From positions 682,001 through 746,000 of the forward strand of contig NZ_JAFCKS010000003.1 of the NCBI RefSeq assembly GCF_018129995.1: a stretch of DNA of 64,000 nt, given 5' to 3'. The notes beneath the pieces are model-generated. The model saw nothing but the letters and a program-made list of their open reading frames with translations. It was not told the DNA's origin and searched no databases. Position 1 is the first letter of the stretch. Every line of letters begins with the position of its first letter. This DNA comes from Bradyrhizobium sp. SZCCT0153 (GTDB lineage: Bacteria; Pseudomonadota; Alphaproteobacteria; Rhizobiales; Xanthobacteraceae). Of the stretch, positions 1 to 9,218 are shown piece by piece. The position numbers were made by a program, and so were the translations under genes.

Positions 1-1478
1 TGCAGCGGCTGCGCTTCGAGCACCCCGAGGTGAAGGTCGTGGTGATGCGCTCGGCCAAGAACCGCGTGTTCTGCGCCGGCGCCAACATCCGCATGCTCGC
101 GGGCTCCACCCATGCCCACAAGGTCAATTTCTGCAAGTTCACCAACGAGACCCGTAACGGCATGGAGGATTCGTCGGAGAATTCCGGCCAGCGTTTCATC
201 ACCGTGGTGAACGGCTCGGCCGCCGGCGGCGGCTATGAGCTGGCGCTCGCCACCGACCACATCATCCTCGCCGACGACGGCTCGTCTGCCGTCGCTCTGC
301 CCGAAGTGCCGCTGCTCGCGGTGCTGCCTGGCACCGGCGGCCTCACCCGCGTCGTCGACAAGCGCAAGGTGCGCCGCGACCACGCCGATTTCTTCTGCAC
401 CATCGAGGAGGGCGTGAAGGGCAAGCGCGCCGTGCAGTGGCGATTGGTCGACGAGATCGCGCCGAACTCAAAACTCGAAGCCAAGGTCGCCGAGCGCGCC
501 AGGGAATTCGCAGCCGCCTCGAAACGCAAGGGCAGCGGCAAGGGCATCGCGCTCACCCCGCTCAAGCGCATCATCGACGAAACCAGCATCCGCTACGGCT
601 TCGTCACGGTCGATATCGACCGCACGGCCCGCATCGCCACGATCTCGATCAAGGCGCCGGAGGCGCCGCCGCCGGCCGACATTGACGGCATGATGGCGCA
701 GGGGGCGTCGTTCTGGCCGCTTCAGGTCGCGCGCGAGATCGACGACGCGATCCTGCACCTGCGCATCAACGAGCTCGAGATCGCGATGCTGGTGTTCAAG
801 AGCCATGGTGACCGCGCCCACGTGCTCGCCAGCGATGCCTTCCTCGAAGCCAACAAGGTGCACTGGCTGGTCAACGAAATCCGGCACTACTGGAAGCGCG
901 TGCTCAAACGCATCGACGTCACCTCGCGTACACTGGTGACGCTGGTCGAGCCCGGCTCCTGCTTTGCCGGCACGCTCGCCGAGCTCGTCTTCGCCGCCGA
1001 CCGCTCCTACATGCTGATCGGCACCCGCCAGGGCGACAATCGTCCGCCGCCCTCGATCGAGCTGTCGGCGATGAATTTCGGTCCGTATCCGATGAGCCAT
1101 GGCCTGACGCGGCTTTCGTCGCGTTTCCAGGCCGATCCGTCCGATGTGGAGCGCGCGGAAGCCACCATGGGTACCGCGATCGATGCCGAGCAGGCCGAAG
1201 AACTCGGCCTCGTCACCTTCGCGCTCGACGACATCGACTGGGACGACGAGGTTCGCGTGTTTCTGGAGGAGCGCGCCAGCTTCTCGCCCGACAGTCTCAC
1301 CGGCATGGAAGCGAATTTGCGCTTCGTCGGTCCCGAGACGATGGAATCGAAGATCTTCTCGCGTCTCACCGCCTGGCAGAACTGGATCTTCCAGCGCCCC
1401 AACGCGGTCGGCGAGGAAGGCGCGCTGCGCCGCTACGGCAGCGGCCAGAAGCCGAAATTCGATATGACGAGAGTGTAG
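1..1478 (+). CDS. boxC: Benzoyl-CoA-dihydrodiol lyase BoxC, 5' end outside window
   Basis: BoxC cleaves the ring of 2,3-epoxybenzoyl-CoA hydrolytically, with loss of formate, in the aerobic CoA-dependent (box) benzoate pathway in the cytoplasm. The reading frame is open from the first codon of the window, so the N-terminus is missing; about 490 residues remain of a family that is usually near 550. Two crotonase-like stretches are visible: an N-terminal one with the oxyanion-hole type motif FCAGANIRML and AAGGGYELALA, and a second with EPGSCFAGTLAELVFAADRSY. The next gene on the same strand is boxB, 178 bases on, which fits a box operon whose boxA and ligase genes would lie elsewhere. Confidence 0.93.
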   Translation, partial: QRLRFEHPEVKVVVMRSAKNRVFCAGANIRMLAGSTHAHKVNFCKFTNETRNGMEDSSENSGQRFITVVNGSAAGGGYELALATDHIILADDGSSAVALPEVPLLAVLPGTGGLTRVVDKRKVRRDHADFFCTIEEGVKGKRAVQWRLVDEIAPNSKLEAKVAERAREFAAASKRKGSGKGIALTPLKRIIDETSIRYGFVTVDIDRTARIATISIKAPEAPPPADIDGMMAQGASFWPLQVAREIDDAILHLRINELEIAMLVFKSHGDRAHVLASDAFLEANKVHWLVNEIRHYWKRVLKRIDVTSRTLVTLVEPGSCFAGTLAELVFAADRSYMLIGTRQGDNRPPPSIELSAMNFGPYPMSHGLTRLSSRFQADPSDVERAEATMGTAIDAEQAEELGLVTFALDDIDWDDEVRVFLEERASFSPDSLTGMEANLRFVGPETMESKIFSRLTAWQNWIFQRPNAVGEEGALRRYGSGQKPKFDMTRV

Positions 1479-1482
1479 TTTT

Positions 1483-1633
1483 CGTGTCCCGGGCGCGCTG
1501 CGGCACCAAAAGCGCAACGCGCGTCTTCAACGCGCTATGGTGCCGCTGCGCAGAACCGGGACCCGGAACGGACCAGACAATAGGTCCCGGCTCAGCAGTG
1601 CAGCACTTCGCGCCGCACTGCGTCCGGGACACG
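1483..1633. repeat. Palindromic intergenic repeat between boxC and boxB
   Basis: The two ends are imperfect inverted copies of each other: the left end begins CGTGTCCCGGGCGC and the right end reads the reverse complement of CGTGTCCCGGACGC. The element fills nearly all of the 178-base boxC-boxB gap and contains no gene. It resembles the abundant short palindromic repeats of Bradyrhizobium. As transcribed it would form a long hairpin inside the putative boxC-boxB mRNA. Confidence 0.6.
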
Positions 1634-1656
1634 AGACGGAGCAAGGAGATGCGGCC

Positions 1657-3108
1657 ATGAACATGAACATCATGAACGTCGACTACTCGACCAAGATTCC
1701 GAACAACGTGAATCTCGCCGAAGACCGCCAGGTGCTCAAAGCGCTGGAAGGCTGGCATCCCGGCTACATGGACTGGTGGAGCGACATGGGCCCCGAGGGC
1801 TTCCAGGAATCGCTGGTGTATCTGCGCACGGCCTATTCAGTCGATCCGCGCGGCTGGGCCAAGTTCGACTATGTGCGCATGCCCGACTATCGCTGGGGCA
1901 TCCTGCTCGCGCCGCAGGAGGAAAATCGCGTCGTCCCGTTCGGCGAGCATTTTGGCGAGCCGGCCTGGCAGGAAGTCCCGGGCGAGTATCGCGCCATGCT
2001 GCGCCGCCTGATCGTGATCCAGGGCGACACCGAGCCGGCCTCCGTCGAGCAGCAGCGCCATCTCGGCAAGACCGCGCCCTCGCTCTACGACATGCGCAAT
2101 CTGTTCCAGGTCAATGTCGAGGAGGGTCGTCACCTTTGGGCGATGGTCTATCTGCTCCAGAAATATTTCGGCCGCGACGGCCGCGAGGAGGCCGATGATC
2201 TGCTGCGTCGTCGCTCAGGCGATGCCGACGCGCCGCGCATGCTGGGCGCCTTCAACGAGGCGACGCCGGACTGGTTGTCCTTCTTCATGTTCACCTATTT
2301 CACCGACCGCGACGGCAAGATGCAGCTGCACAGCCTCGCCCAGTCGGGCTTCGATCCGCTCTCGCGGACCTGCCGCTTCATGCTGACGGAAGAAGCGCAC
2401 CACATGTTCGTCGGCGAGACCGGCATCACCCGCGTGGTGCAGCGCACCTGCGATGCAATGCGCGAAGCCGGCATCACCGATCCCACCGACATCGCCAAGG
2501 TCCGCGCGCTCGGCGTGATCGACCTGCCGACGATCCAGAAGAAGCTGAACCTGCACTACACGTTGTCGCTCGACCTGTTCGGCTCGGAAGTCTCGACCAA
2601 CGCGGCGAATGCCTTCAACACCGGCATCAAGGGCCGCTATCACGAGACCCAGATTGACGACGATCACCAGCTCAAGAACGCGACCTATCCGGTGCTCAAG
2701 TTCATCGACGGCGAGATCAAGCTGGTCGATGAGCCGGCGCTGACCGCGCTCAACATGCGCCTGCGCGATGATTACAGCCAGGATTGCGTCAAGGGCATGC
2801 TGCGCTGGAACAAGGTGATCTCGACCGCTGGCTATCAGTTCCAGCTCAAGCTGCCGAATGTCGCCTTCCACCGCCACATCGGCGAGTTCAAGGACGTGCA
2901 TGCGACCCCGGACGGTCTCTTGATCGACGATGCCACCTGGGCGAAGCGCAAGGACGAATGGCTGCCTTCGACGGCCGACGGCGACTTCATCTCCTCGCTG
3001 ATGCAGCCCGTGACCGAAACCGGCCAGTTCGCCTCCTGGATCTCGCCGCCGAAAGTCGGCATCGACAACAAGCCCGGCGATTTCGAGTACGTGAAGATCG
3101 AGTCGTAG
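1657..3108 (+). CDS. boxB: Benzoyl-CoA 2,3-epoxidase subunit B
   Basis: BoxB is the diiron oxygenase component that, with reductase BoxA, epoxidises benzoyl-CoA. The 483-residue product has the carboxylate/histidine ligands expected of the family: E127, the EEGRH motif at 155-159 and EEAHH at 245-249. The start at 1657 is preferred over an upstream in-frame start at 1537 because AAGGAG lies 8 bases before it and the upstream extension is only translated palindromic repeat. It follows boxC on the same strand and is convergent with the dehydrogenase at 3284. Confidence 0.95.
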   Translation: MNMNIMNVDYSTKIPNNVNLAEDRQVLKALEGWHPGYMDWWSDMGPEGFQESLVYLRTAYSVDPRGWAKFDYVRMPDYRWGILLAPQEENRVVPFGEHFGEPAWQEVPGEYRAMLRRLIVIQGDTEPASVEQQRHLGKTAPSLYDMRNLFQVNVEEGRHLWAMVYLLQKYFGRDGREEADDLLRRRSGDADAPRMLGAFNEATPDWLSFFMFTYFTDRDGKMQLHSLAQSGFDPLSRTCRFMLTEEAHHMFVGETGITRVVQRTCDAMREAGITDPTDIAKVRALGVIDLPTIQKKLNLHYTLSLDLFGSEVSTNAANAFNTGIKGRYHETQIDDDHQLKNATYPVLKFIDGEIKLVDEPALTALNMRLRDDYSQDCVKGMLRWNKVISTAGYQFQLKLPNVAFHRHIGEFKDVHATPDGLLIDDATWAKRKDEWLPSTADGDFISSLMQPVTETGQFASWISPPKVGIDNKPGDFEYVKIES

Positions 3109-3120
3109 GCGACTTCTTCA

Positions 3121-3259
3121 CCTCTCCCCGCTTGCGGGGAGAGGTCGGATCGCTCTTGCGATCCGGGTGAGAGGGTACAGGTGCGGCGACAATCTCACGT
3201 GAGGAGAGAGCCCCTCACCCCAACCCTCTCCCCGTAAGAACGGGGCGAGGGAGCGCACC
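3121..3259. repeat. Palindromic repeat cluster between convergent genes
   Basis: It starts with a near-perfect hairpin at 3121-3144 (CCTCTCCCCGC, two bases, then its complement). A second small hairpin around GGATCG/CGATCC follows, and a diverged inverted copy with CCCTCTCCCCG ends near 3259. It lies between the 3' ends of boxB and the dehydrogenase and may act as a bidirectional terminator or mRNA-stabilising structure. Confidence 0.6.
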
Positions 3260-3283
3260 GTCCGCGCCGCGGGCTCGCGCCGC

Positions 3284-4084
3284 CTACCCCGCGATCTCAA
3301 GCCCGGCATTGGCGTAGACCACGCCGCCGTCGACGGCGATGGTGTTGCCGACCACGTAGTCGCCGGCCCGCGACGCGAGATAGATCGCCACTCCCGCCAT
3401 GTCCTCGTCGGTTCCGATGCGCCGCGCCGGAATACGCTTTGCGACGTCGTCCGCATGGTCGCGCGCGGCCCGGTTCATGTCGGACTTGAACGCGCCGGGC
3501 GCGATCGCGGTGACATTGATGTTGTCCTTGATCAGTTTCGTCGCCATGCGCCGCGTCAGATGGATCACGGCGGCTTTGCTGGCGGCGTAGGAATAGGTCT
3601 CGCTCGGATTGACGAAGATGCCGTCGACCGAGGCGATGTTGATGACCTTGGCCGGACGTTCTGCGCTTGCAGCCGCGCGCAGCGGTTTCGCCAGCGCCTT
3701 GGTCAGGAAGAACAGCGACTTGACGTTGAGGTCCATGACCTTGTCCCAGCCGCTTTCCGGGAATTCGTCGAACTCCGCGCCCCAGGCGGCGCCGGCATTG
3801 TTGACGAGGATGTCGAGCTTCGGCTCCAGCTTGATGATTTCGCCGGCGAGCTTGTCGCAGCCTTCGACGGTCGAGATGTCGATCGGCAGCGCGATGCACT
3901 CGCCGTGATATTGGCCTGACAGCTCTTTCGCCGTAGCCTCGCAAGGTCCCGCCTTGCGCGCGGTGATGTAGACCTTCGCAGCGCCTTGCGCGAGGAAGCC
4001 CGCCGCGATCATCTTGCCGATGCCGCGCGAGCCGCCGGTCACGAGTGCGATGCGGCCTTTGAGCGAGAACAGATCGTCGAACAT
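3284..4084 (-). CDS. Short-chain dehydrogenase/reductase (SDR)
   Basis: A 266-residue classical SDR. Visible features are the nucleotide-binding TGGSRGIG at 16-23, NNAG at 95-98, a catalytic Ser near 152 and YAASK at 166-170 (Tyr166/Lys170). The length is standard. The substrate cannot be read from the sequence; the family often acts on acyl-CoA or sugar-type alcohols, and its place next to box genes suggests, without proving, a role in aromatic acid metabolism. It is convergent with boxB. The start at 4084 follows a GGGAGG-type ribosome site. Confidence 0.88.
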   Translation of the reverse strand: MFDDLFSLKGRIALVTGGSRGIGKMIAAGFLAQGAAKVYITARKAGPCEATAKELSGQYHGECIALPIDISTVEGCDKLAGEIIKLEPKLDILVNNAGAAWGAEFDEFPESGWDKVMDLNVKSLFFLTKALAKPLRAAASAERPAKVINIASVDGIFVNPSETYSYAASKAAVIHLTRRMATKLIKDNINVTAIAPGAFKSDMNRAARDHADDVAKRIPARRIGTDEDMAGVAIYLASRAGDYVVGNTIAVDGGVVYANAGLEIAG

Positions 4085-4157
4085 GGTGCCTCCCTTTGGT
4101 TTGGCGACGTTTTGAGCGCGGCAGGGAGGGGAGTCAAGGAACCGTCGCGCGCTCCGC

Positions 4158-4248
4158 CCTCATCCTGAGGAGCGCGTCAGCGCGTCTCGAAGGATGCGGG
4201 CGGCCCATCCTTCGAGACGCGCTCCTTCGGAGCGCCCTCAGGATGAGG
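4158..4248. repeat. Palindromic intergenic repeat (CTCATCCTGAGG type)
   Basis: The outer arms CCTCATCCTGAGG and its complement, and inner arms around CGCGTCTCGAAGGATG and its complement, make an extended hairpin. It lies between the dehydrogenase start and the deacetylase 3' end. This is a very common repeat type in Bradyrhizobium and its relatives, from general recognition. Confidence 0.7.
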
Positions 4249-4263
4249 TCTGAGTGTGAAGGA

Positions 4264-5322
4264 TCAGGCCGCCGCGATCCGGCGGAAGCCGTTCCACATC
4301 GCGGTCGCGGCGCCCGAGGTCAACACCGGCAGAATTCGCGCGTCCTGGTAATTGCCGTTGAGCGAGACGCGCGGCAGCGCGGTCATGTGGCCGGCGTTCT
4401 CGGCGAACAGCATGCCGGGCCGCGTCGTCACCGCGGTCTTGAATCCGGCGGCCGCAGCAAGGGTGAATTCGCGCGCGCCCGCCGCTCCACGGTCGCCATA
4501 GGGATAGGCGAAATGCTGCACCGTGCGGCCGAGCGCCTGCTCGATCCGCGCGCGGCTCGCCGCCATCTCCTGCGTGGCGATCTCTTCGCTTTGCCTGGCC
4601 AGGTTGCAATGGCTGACGGTGTGGGCGCCGATCGTGACGAGGGGATCGGCGGCAAACGTCTTCACCTCGTCCCAGGACAGGCAGAGGTCGCGGCACAGCG
4701 CGGCGATGTCGACGCCGTATCTCGTGCAGAGCGCCTCGATCTCGCGCTTGAGATCGTGCTCACCCGGCAGCGCGCGCAGCCAGTCGTGCAGACGGTCGAA
4801 TGCGACCTGCTTGGCCGCGGGCGTGGTCGCATCGAGCCGCAGCGCCGAAGTGCCGATCTTCACCTCGATCTGCTCGGTCTTGGCGATCACGGCCTCCAGT
4901 GCCGCCCACCACAGCCGTCCGGTGCCCTCGGCGAAGTCGCTGGCGACATAGACCGCCAGTGGCGCGTCAAATTCGCGCAGAACGGGCAGCGCATGGTCGA
5001 GATTGTCGCGATAGCCGTCATCGAGCGTGAAAGCGGCGAAGCGGCGGGAGAACCGGCCCCGCACCAGCCGCTCATGCAGCTCGTCCATGCTGACGATGTC
5101 GATCTCGCGCGAGCGCAAATGGCTCAGGGCGGCGCGCAGGAATTCGGGGGTGACCTCGAGATGCCGGTTCGGCTGGAATGCGGCCTCGCGGGCCGGCCGC
5201 ACGTGATGCAGCATGAAAATGGCGCCGACGCCCGACAAAAGCGGGCGCAACAGGTGGTGCGCCCCGCTGAAATAGAGTGCTTCCAGCCCGGCGCGGATGA
5301 CGTTGTTACGAAGTTGTTTCAT
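4264..5322 (-). CDS. Polysaccharide deacetylase (NodB-homology) family protein
   Basis: A 352-residue protein with the NodB fold motifs of carbohydrate esterase family 4: TLDDGYRD with the Asp pair at 101-102, and the metal-binding HTVSH at 234-238. A later FAYPYGDRG motif also fits. Such enzymes remove N- or O-acetyl groups from cell-surface polysaccharide or peptidoglycan. No clear signal peptide is seen, so the site of action is uncertain. It is divergent from the OmpA-type gene at 5488, sharing a 165-base promoter region. Confidence 0.85.
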   Translation of the reverse strand: MKQLRNNVIRAGLEALYFSGAHHLLRPLLSGVGAIFMLHHVRPAREAAFQPNRHLEVTPEFLRAALSHLRSREIDIVSMDELHERLVRGRFSRRFAAFTLDDGYRDNLDHALPVLREFDAPLAVYVASDFAEGTGRLWWAALEAVIAKTEQIEVKIGTSALRLDATTPAAKQVAFDRLHDWLRALPGEHDLKREIEALCTRYGVDIAALCRDLCLSWDEVKTFAADPLVTIGAHTVSHCNLARQSEEIATQEMAASRARIEQALGRTVQHFAYPYGDRGAAGAREFTLAAAAGFKTAVTTRPGMLFAENAGHMTALPRVSLNGNYQDARILPVLTSGAATAMWNGFRRIAAA

Positions 5323-5487
5323 GACCGGCTGGCGGACTCTGGCATTCCACCCTCAACTTACGGAAGAACCCTTGAAGAAAAAGTTATTCCAATTGTCCAT
5401 GCAAAGGCCTTGGGAGGGCCGCCATTTCCGGTTTGACAGCCTGACAAGGGTTTGTTTTGTCTCCGGTTCCAGAGTTCGGGTCGTCGA

Positions 5488-6882
5488 ATGCAGAAGCTTT
5501 TCAGGTGGGCCAGCAAATGGTGGCCGGGGCTGATCCCCCTGGCTGTCATGTGGGGATTTGCGGCCTGGAAGAACACCTTACCGGTCGAGGCGGACCTGTC
5601 CGCCCGCAGCTCGGCGGCGCTCAAGGATACCGTTCTGGACAAGACCCGGATCGCGGTGGACGGCCGCGACGTCCGCCTGGCCGCGGACGCCTTTTCCGAG
5701 GAAGGGCGCCGGGACGCCGTGATGGCGGTGGAGATCGTCCCGGGCGTGCGCCTGGTCGACGACCAGACCCGCCTCGTTGCCGAGGCCAAGCCCTTCGTCT
5801 GGAACGCCGAGCGTGACGTGGTGCGGGTGACGCTGTCGGGCTCCGCGCCCTTGCCGTCGATCAAGGGCCGCCTGACCGAGGCGGCCCGCAAGGGGGGTGG
5901 CGGTGTCGAGGTGGCCGATCAGATGGGGCTGGCGCGGGGCGCGCCGCCGCGGTTCGAGGCGGCTGCGATGCTGCTGCTCGACCAGATCGGCAAGCTCAAG
6001 GACGGCAAGATCACGATAACGGACACCAAGGTCAACCTGTCGGGCATGGCGCGCGAACTCGGCGGCCGCGAAGCGGTCGCAGCCGCGCTCAAGAACCTGC
6101 CTGAAGGCTTTTCGATCGCCGCCAACGACGTCAAGGCGCCGCCCTACGTCTTCCAGGCCTACAAGGATCCGGTGGCCGCGACGGTGACGCTCACCGGCTA
6201 CGTTCCCGACAACAATGTCCACGCAGCCATCGCCACAAGCGCGTCGCGAAAGTTCTTCAACGAAAAGGTCGTCGACAATCTCAAGGCCAGCGTCGGCGCG
6301 CCCGGCTCCTTCAACATCGCCGTGATTGCAGCGCTCGGCGCGCTGTCGCGGCTGTCGACCGGCACGCTCGTCGTATCCGACCGCGAGGTGAAGCTGTCGG
6401 GCGATGCGCTCTATGAAGGTGCGGCCAACGACATCCGCGCGGGCCTCGGCAAGGACTTCCCGAAAAACTGGCAATACAAGCCGGAAATCACGGTCAAGCC
6501 GGCGGCCGGCCCGGTCGACGGCACGGTGTGCCAGCAACTGTTCTCGGAGCTCCTGAGCAAGGCCAACATCCGCTTCGGACCCAAGCGCGCCGACATAGAT
6601 CCGGATTCCGTCGGCATTCTCGATCATCTGATCGAGAATGCACTGCGCTGCCCCACCACCAATATCGAGGTCGCCGGCCACACCGATGCCGATGGCGAGG
6701 ACGCCTTCAACCAGGCGCTCTCGGAGAAGCGCGCGCAGGCGGTGATCGACTATCTGGTCAAGGCCGGGCTGCCGGCCAGCCGCTTCACCGCAGTCGGCTA
6801 TGGCAGCACGCGGCCGGTCGCCGGCAACGACACCGACGACGGCAAGGCGCAGAATCGCCGTATCGAATTTCTGGTGAGGTGA
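5488..6882 (+). CDS. Membrane-anchored OmpA-family protein with BON-like region
   Basis: A 464-residue protein with a single N-terminal membrane segment (about 7-25, rich in W/G/A/L) and no cleavable signal. A long middle part contains repeated stretches such as VTLTGYVPDNN and VKLSGDAL that look like BON domains. The C-terminal OmpA domain has AGHTDADGEDAFN and QNRRIEFLV, which bind peptidoglycan in this family. The layout (membrane anchor, BON, OmpA) is like mycobacterial ArfA/Rv0899. The start at 5488 is chosen because the 12 codons before it are not protein-like. A small membrane protein follows after 2 bases. Confidence 0.85.
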   Translation: MQKLFRWASKWWPGLIPLAVMWGFAAWKNTLPVEADLSARSSAALKDTVLDKTRIAVDGRDVRLAADAFSEEGRRDAVMAVEIVPGVRLVDDQTRLVAEAKPFVWNAERDVVRVTLSGSAPLPSIKGRLTEAARKGGGGVEVADQMGLARGAPPRFEAAAMLLLDQIGKLKDGKITITDTKVNLSGMARELGGREAVAAALKNLPEGFSIAANDVKAPPYVFQAYKDPVAATVTLTGYVPDNNVHAAIATSASRKFFNEKVVDNLKASVGAPGSFNIAVIAALGALSRLSTGTLVVSDREVKLSGDALYEGAANDIRAGLGKDFPKNWQYKPEITVKPAAGPVDGTVCQQLFSELLSKANIRFGPKRADIDPDSVGILDHLIENALRCPTTNIEVAGHTDADGEDAFNQALSEKRAQAVIDYLVKAGLPASRFTAVGYGSTRPVAGNDTDDGKAQNRRIEFLVR

Positions 6883-6884
6883 CG

Positions 6885-7181
6885 ATGCCCTATCTCGTCT
6901 CATTCCATCTGGGCTGGCTGATCGGCTCGCTGCTGCTCGGCTTTTGCATGGGCTGGATCTCGGTGGTCCAGCGCGGCAATGGCACCTCGAAAGTGACCGC
7001 GCGCTGGCTCGCGGTGCTCGCGATCGCTCTGGTCGGCGCTTCGCTTTCGCATGTGGTCCCCGGCCGCTTCGGCTACTGGCTCGACCTCGGCCTGATCATG
7101 TTCGCCTGCTACCTCGTCGGCTGCACCATTGGCGCCTGGCTCCGCGATCGGGTGGTCTCGCGTACCGCGCCGGCGGGCTGA
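6885..7181 (+). CDS. Small membrane protein, function unknown
   Basis: A 98-residue protein that starts two bases after the stop of the OmpA-family gene, so it is probably co-translated with it. Three hydrophobic segments are visible (about 8-25, 39-57 and 64-84), joined by short charged loops. I do not recognise a family. The tight coupling suggests a partner or assembly role for the OmpA-family protein, which is inference. Confidence 0.75.
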   Translation: MPYLVSFHLGWLIGSLLLGFCMGWISVVQRGNGTSKVTARWLAVLAIALVGASLSHVVPGRFGYWLDLGLIMFACYLVGCTIGAWLRDRVVSRTAPAG

Positions 7182-7249
7182 CCGAGTCCATATCGTGCTG
7201 GCGAAACGTCACTGACCTTGCGGCCGGGAAAACTCGTGCTGCGATGCGC

Positions 7250-7507
7250 TCAGTGAAAGCCGGCGCTCAAGTTGCGGTCGCGAATTCCGATGGCCTTGGC
7301 CTGCGCAGCAGACACGCCATCCCGGCACTGGATATACCGCAACACTTGCGCGTCAGTGCCCGCGGCGTGCGCGCGCCACATGTCGAGATTGAAACCGTTC
7401 TTGGCCATGCACGCCTGCGAATGCGGACTGTCGTTGCGCTCTCTGGCGCCGGCTGGAGCGGCGGCCATAACGACCACCGCGATGACGGCGCCGAGCTGAA
7501 ACCTCAT
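7250..7507 (-). CDS. Small exported protein, function unknown
   Basis: An 85-residue product with a clear Sec-type signal peptide (MRFQ, then a V/A-rich core, then APAGA) and a mature part of about 64 residues containing two cysteines (ACMAKNG and IQCRDG), which could form a disulphide in the periplasm. It lies alone and faces away from the membrane-protein gene at 8096. No family recognised. Confidence 0.65.
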   Translation of the reverse strand: MRFQLGAVIAVVVMAAAPAGARERNDSPHSQACMAKNGFNLDMWRAHAAGTDAQVLRYIQCRDGVSAAQAKAIGIRDRNLSAGFH

Positions 7508-8095
7508 GGTTTCTCCCCCCTCTCATGCAAATTCTTGTTTGAAGCGACCGCTGCCGAGACCGGCGGCCGGCTATCTTGCTGCCGAGAACCTCGCCGATTG
7601 TCCGTTCGCTCGCCAGAGGCAGCGGAGAGATAACCACAGGTAGTTGCGGCGGGAGCGCTCAACGGCCCGGCCGATCGTCTCGTTGCACCGGCCCGGGTGC
7701 GGCAGGGGGCGGGCAGCCGGCAAGTCGGGTCCCCCCCTCTTTCAACAGGCGGGTGCGGCCCATAGATTGACGTCGGCTTAAGTCGTGACGGAACATTGTA
7801 CGGTCGAAATCATCAAAACTTCATGGCGACTGCGCAGGATTGCCGTGGAGATTCGCGCCAGTCTTGCCGCCGAAAGCGCCAAACCGTGCATCAGGAGCCC
7901 GCAACCCTGCCTAAAATATTGAAGGCACGAGTTTTTGTTCGAATTGCCGAATTCCACTCCGCCCGGAAACGCGCTAGTGGAAGGGGAGCGGGCATGCGCG
8001 ATGCCGGGGCCGGCGGCGAGGGGTCGTTGGGTACCTGCATGTCGTCCGCCTGTTCGCCGGCCACCCCGGCCGCTGAAGCGTTGTTCGAGGTCTAG
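7508..8095. other. Intergenic stretch without a recognisable gene
   Basis: Reading frames here have no protein-like composition. It probably holds the divergent promoters for the small exported protein and for the gene at 8096. I see no clear terminator or repeat. Confidence 0.5.
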
Positions 8096-9151
8096 ATGCT
8101 GGAAGCCATCCGCAGGGCGATATCGTTTCTGCGCCAGAAGCAAATCCTGCATAAGCTTGGAGTTGTGATCAGCGTCGCGGTCATCGGCATCGCTTGCTAT
8201 GTGCTCTATCACATGCTGCGAGGCATCGATTTCAACGAGGTCGTCGAAGCGATCAAGAGCACCGAGCCGAGCCAGATTGCGATGGCGGGGCTGTTCGTCG
8301 CTGCGGGCTATTTCACCCTGACCTTCTACGACCTGTTCGCGGTGCGGGCCATCGGCCACTCCCATGTGCCCTATCGCATCAATGCGCTCGCGGCCTTTAC
8401 CAGCTATTCGATCGGCCACAATGTCGGCGCCAGCGTCTTCACCGGCGGCGCGGTGCGCTACCGCATCTATTCGGCCTACGGCCTGAACGCGATCGACGTC
8501 GCGAAAATCTGCTTCCTCGCCGGCCTGACCTTCTGGCTCGGCAATGCCGCCGTGCTCGGCCTCGGCATCTCCTATCATCCGGAGGCCGCCGCCTCGATCG
8601 ACCAGTTGCCGCCGTGGCTGAACCGGGCGGTGGCGATGATGATCATCGTCGGGCTGGTCGCCTATGTGGTCTGGGTCTGGACCCAGCCGCGGGTGGTCGG
8701 CCGCGGGCCGTGGACCGTGATGCTGCCGGGCGGCCCGTTGACCCTGCTCCAGATCGCCATCGGCATCATCGACCTCGGCTTCTGCGCGCTCGCGATGTAC
8801 GTGCTGGTCCCGGACGAGCCCAATCTCGGCTTCGTGGTGGTCGCGGTGATCTTCGTCTCGGCCACCCTGCTCGGCTTTGCCAGCCATTCGCCCGGAGGCC
8901 TCGGCGTGTTCGACGCCGCCATGCTGGTCGGCCTCTGGCAGATGGATCGCGAGGAACTTCTGGGCGGGATGCTGCTGTTCCGCGTCCTCTATTATCTTTC
9001 CCCCTTTGTCATATCTGTAATCTTGCTGACGTTTCGCGAAGTTATCATCGGCGCACGATCGAAGCGCCTGCAGCAGGCGGCGCTCAAGCTCGACCCCGGC
9101 CCGGCGCGTGAAGCCGCCTATGTGAGAGAGCGTAGCGACAGCGGCGCCTGA
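8096..9151 (+). CDS. UPF0104 / LPG-synthase-TM-type integral membrane protein
   Basis: A 351-residue polytopic protein with about eight hydrophobic segments. SIGHNVGASVFTGGAVRYR and FASHSPGGLGVFDA match the conserved blocks of the UPF0104 family, which is related to the flippase half of MprF. The MprF synthase domain is absent. Relatives handle aminoacyl-phospholipids or other lipids at the inner membrane; the substrate here is unknown. It ends 67 bases before phoR. Confidence 0.82.
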   Translation: MLEAIRRAISFLRQKQILHKLGVVISVAVIGIACYVLYHMLRGIDFNEVVEAIKSTEPSQIAMAGLFVAAGYFTLTFYDLFAVRAIGHSHVPYRINALAAFTSYSIGHNVGASVFTGGAVRYRIYSAYGLNAIDVAKICFLAGLTFWLGNAAVLGLGISYHPEAAASIDQLPPWLNRAVAMMIIVGLVAYVVWVWTQPRVVGRGPWTVMLPGGPLTLLQIAIGIIDLGFCALAMYVLVPDEPNLGFVVVAVIFVSATLLGFASHSPGGLGVFDAAMLVGLWQMDREELLGGMLLFRVLYYLSPFVISVILLTFREVIIGARSKRLQQAALKLDPGPAREAAYVRERSDSGA

Positions 9152-9218
9152 CCGGCGCAAGTCATGAGTCTCAAGTCTTGAGTCTCAAGTCCAGAGCCTC
9201 CAGGAGAAGCCCGCCCCG

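Noticed and set aside
468..1517. Long open frame antisense to boxC
   Set aside because: It is a high-GC shadow of a well-supported gene, with Arg/Asp/His-rich composition and no motif.
4096..5436. 446-codon plus-strand frame over the deacetylase
   Set aside because: The minus strand encodes clear NodB motifs; this frame starts inside a palindromic repeat.
7778..9160. 460-codon frame antisense to the UPF0104-type gene
   Set aside because: Composition is dominated by Asp, Gly, His, Arg; the plus-strand membrane protein explains the region.
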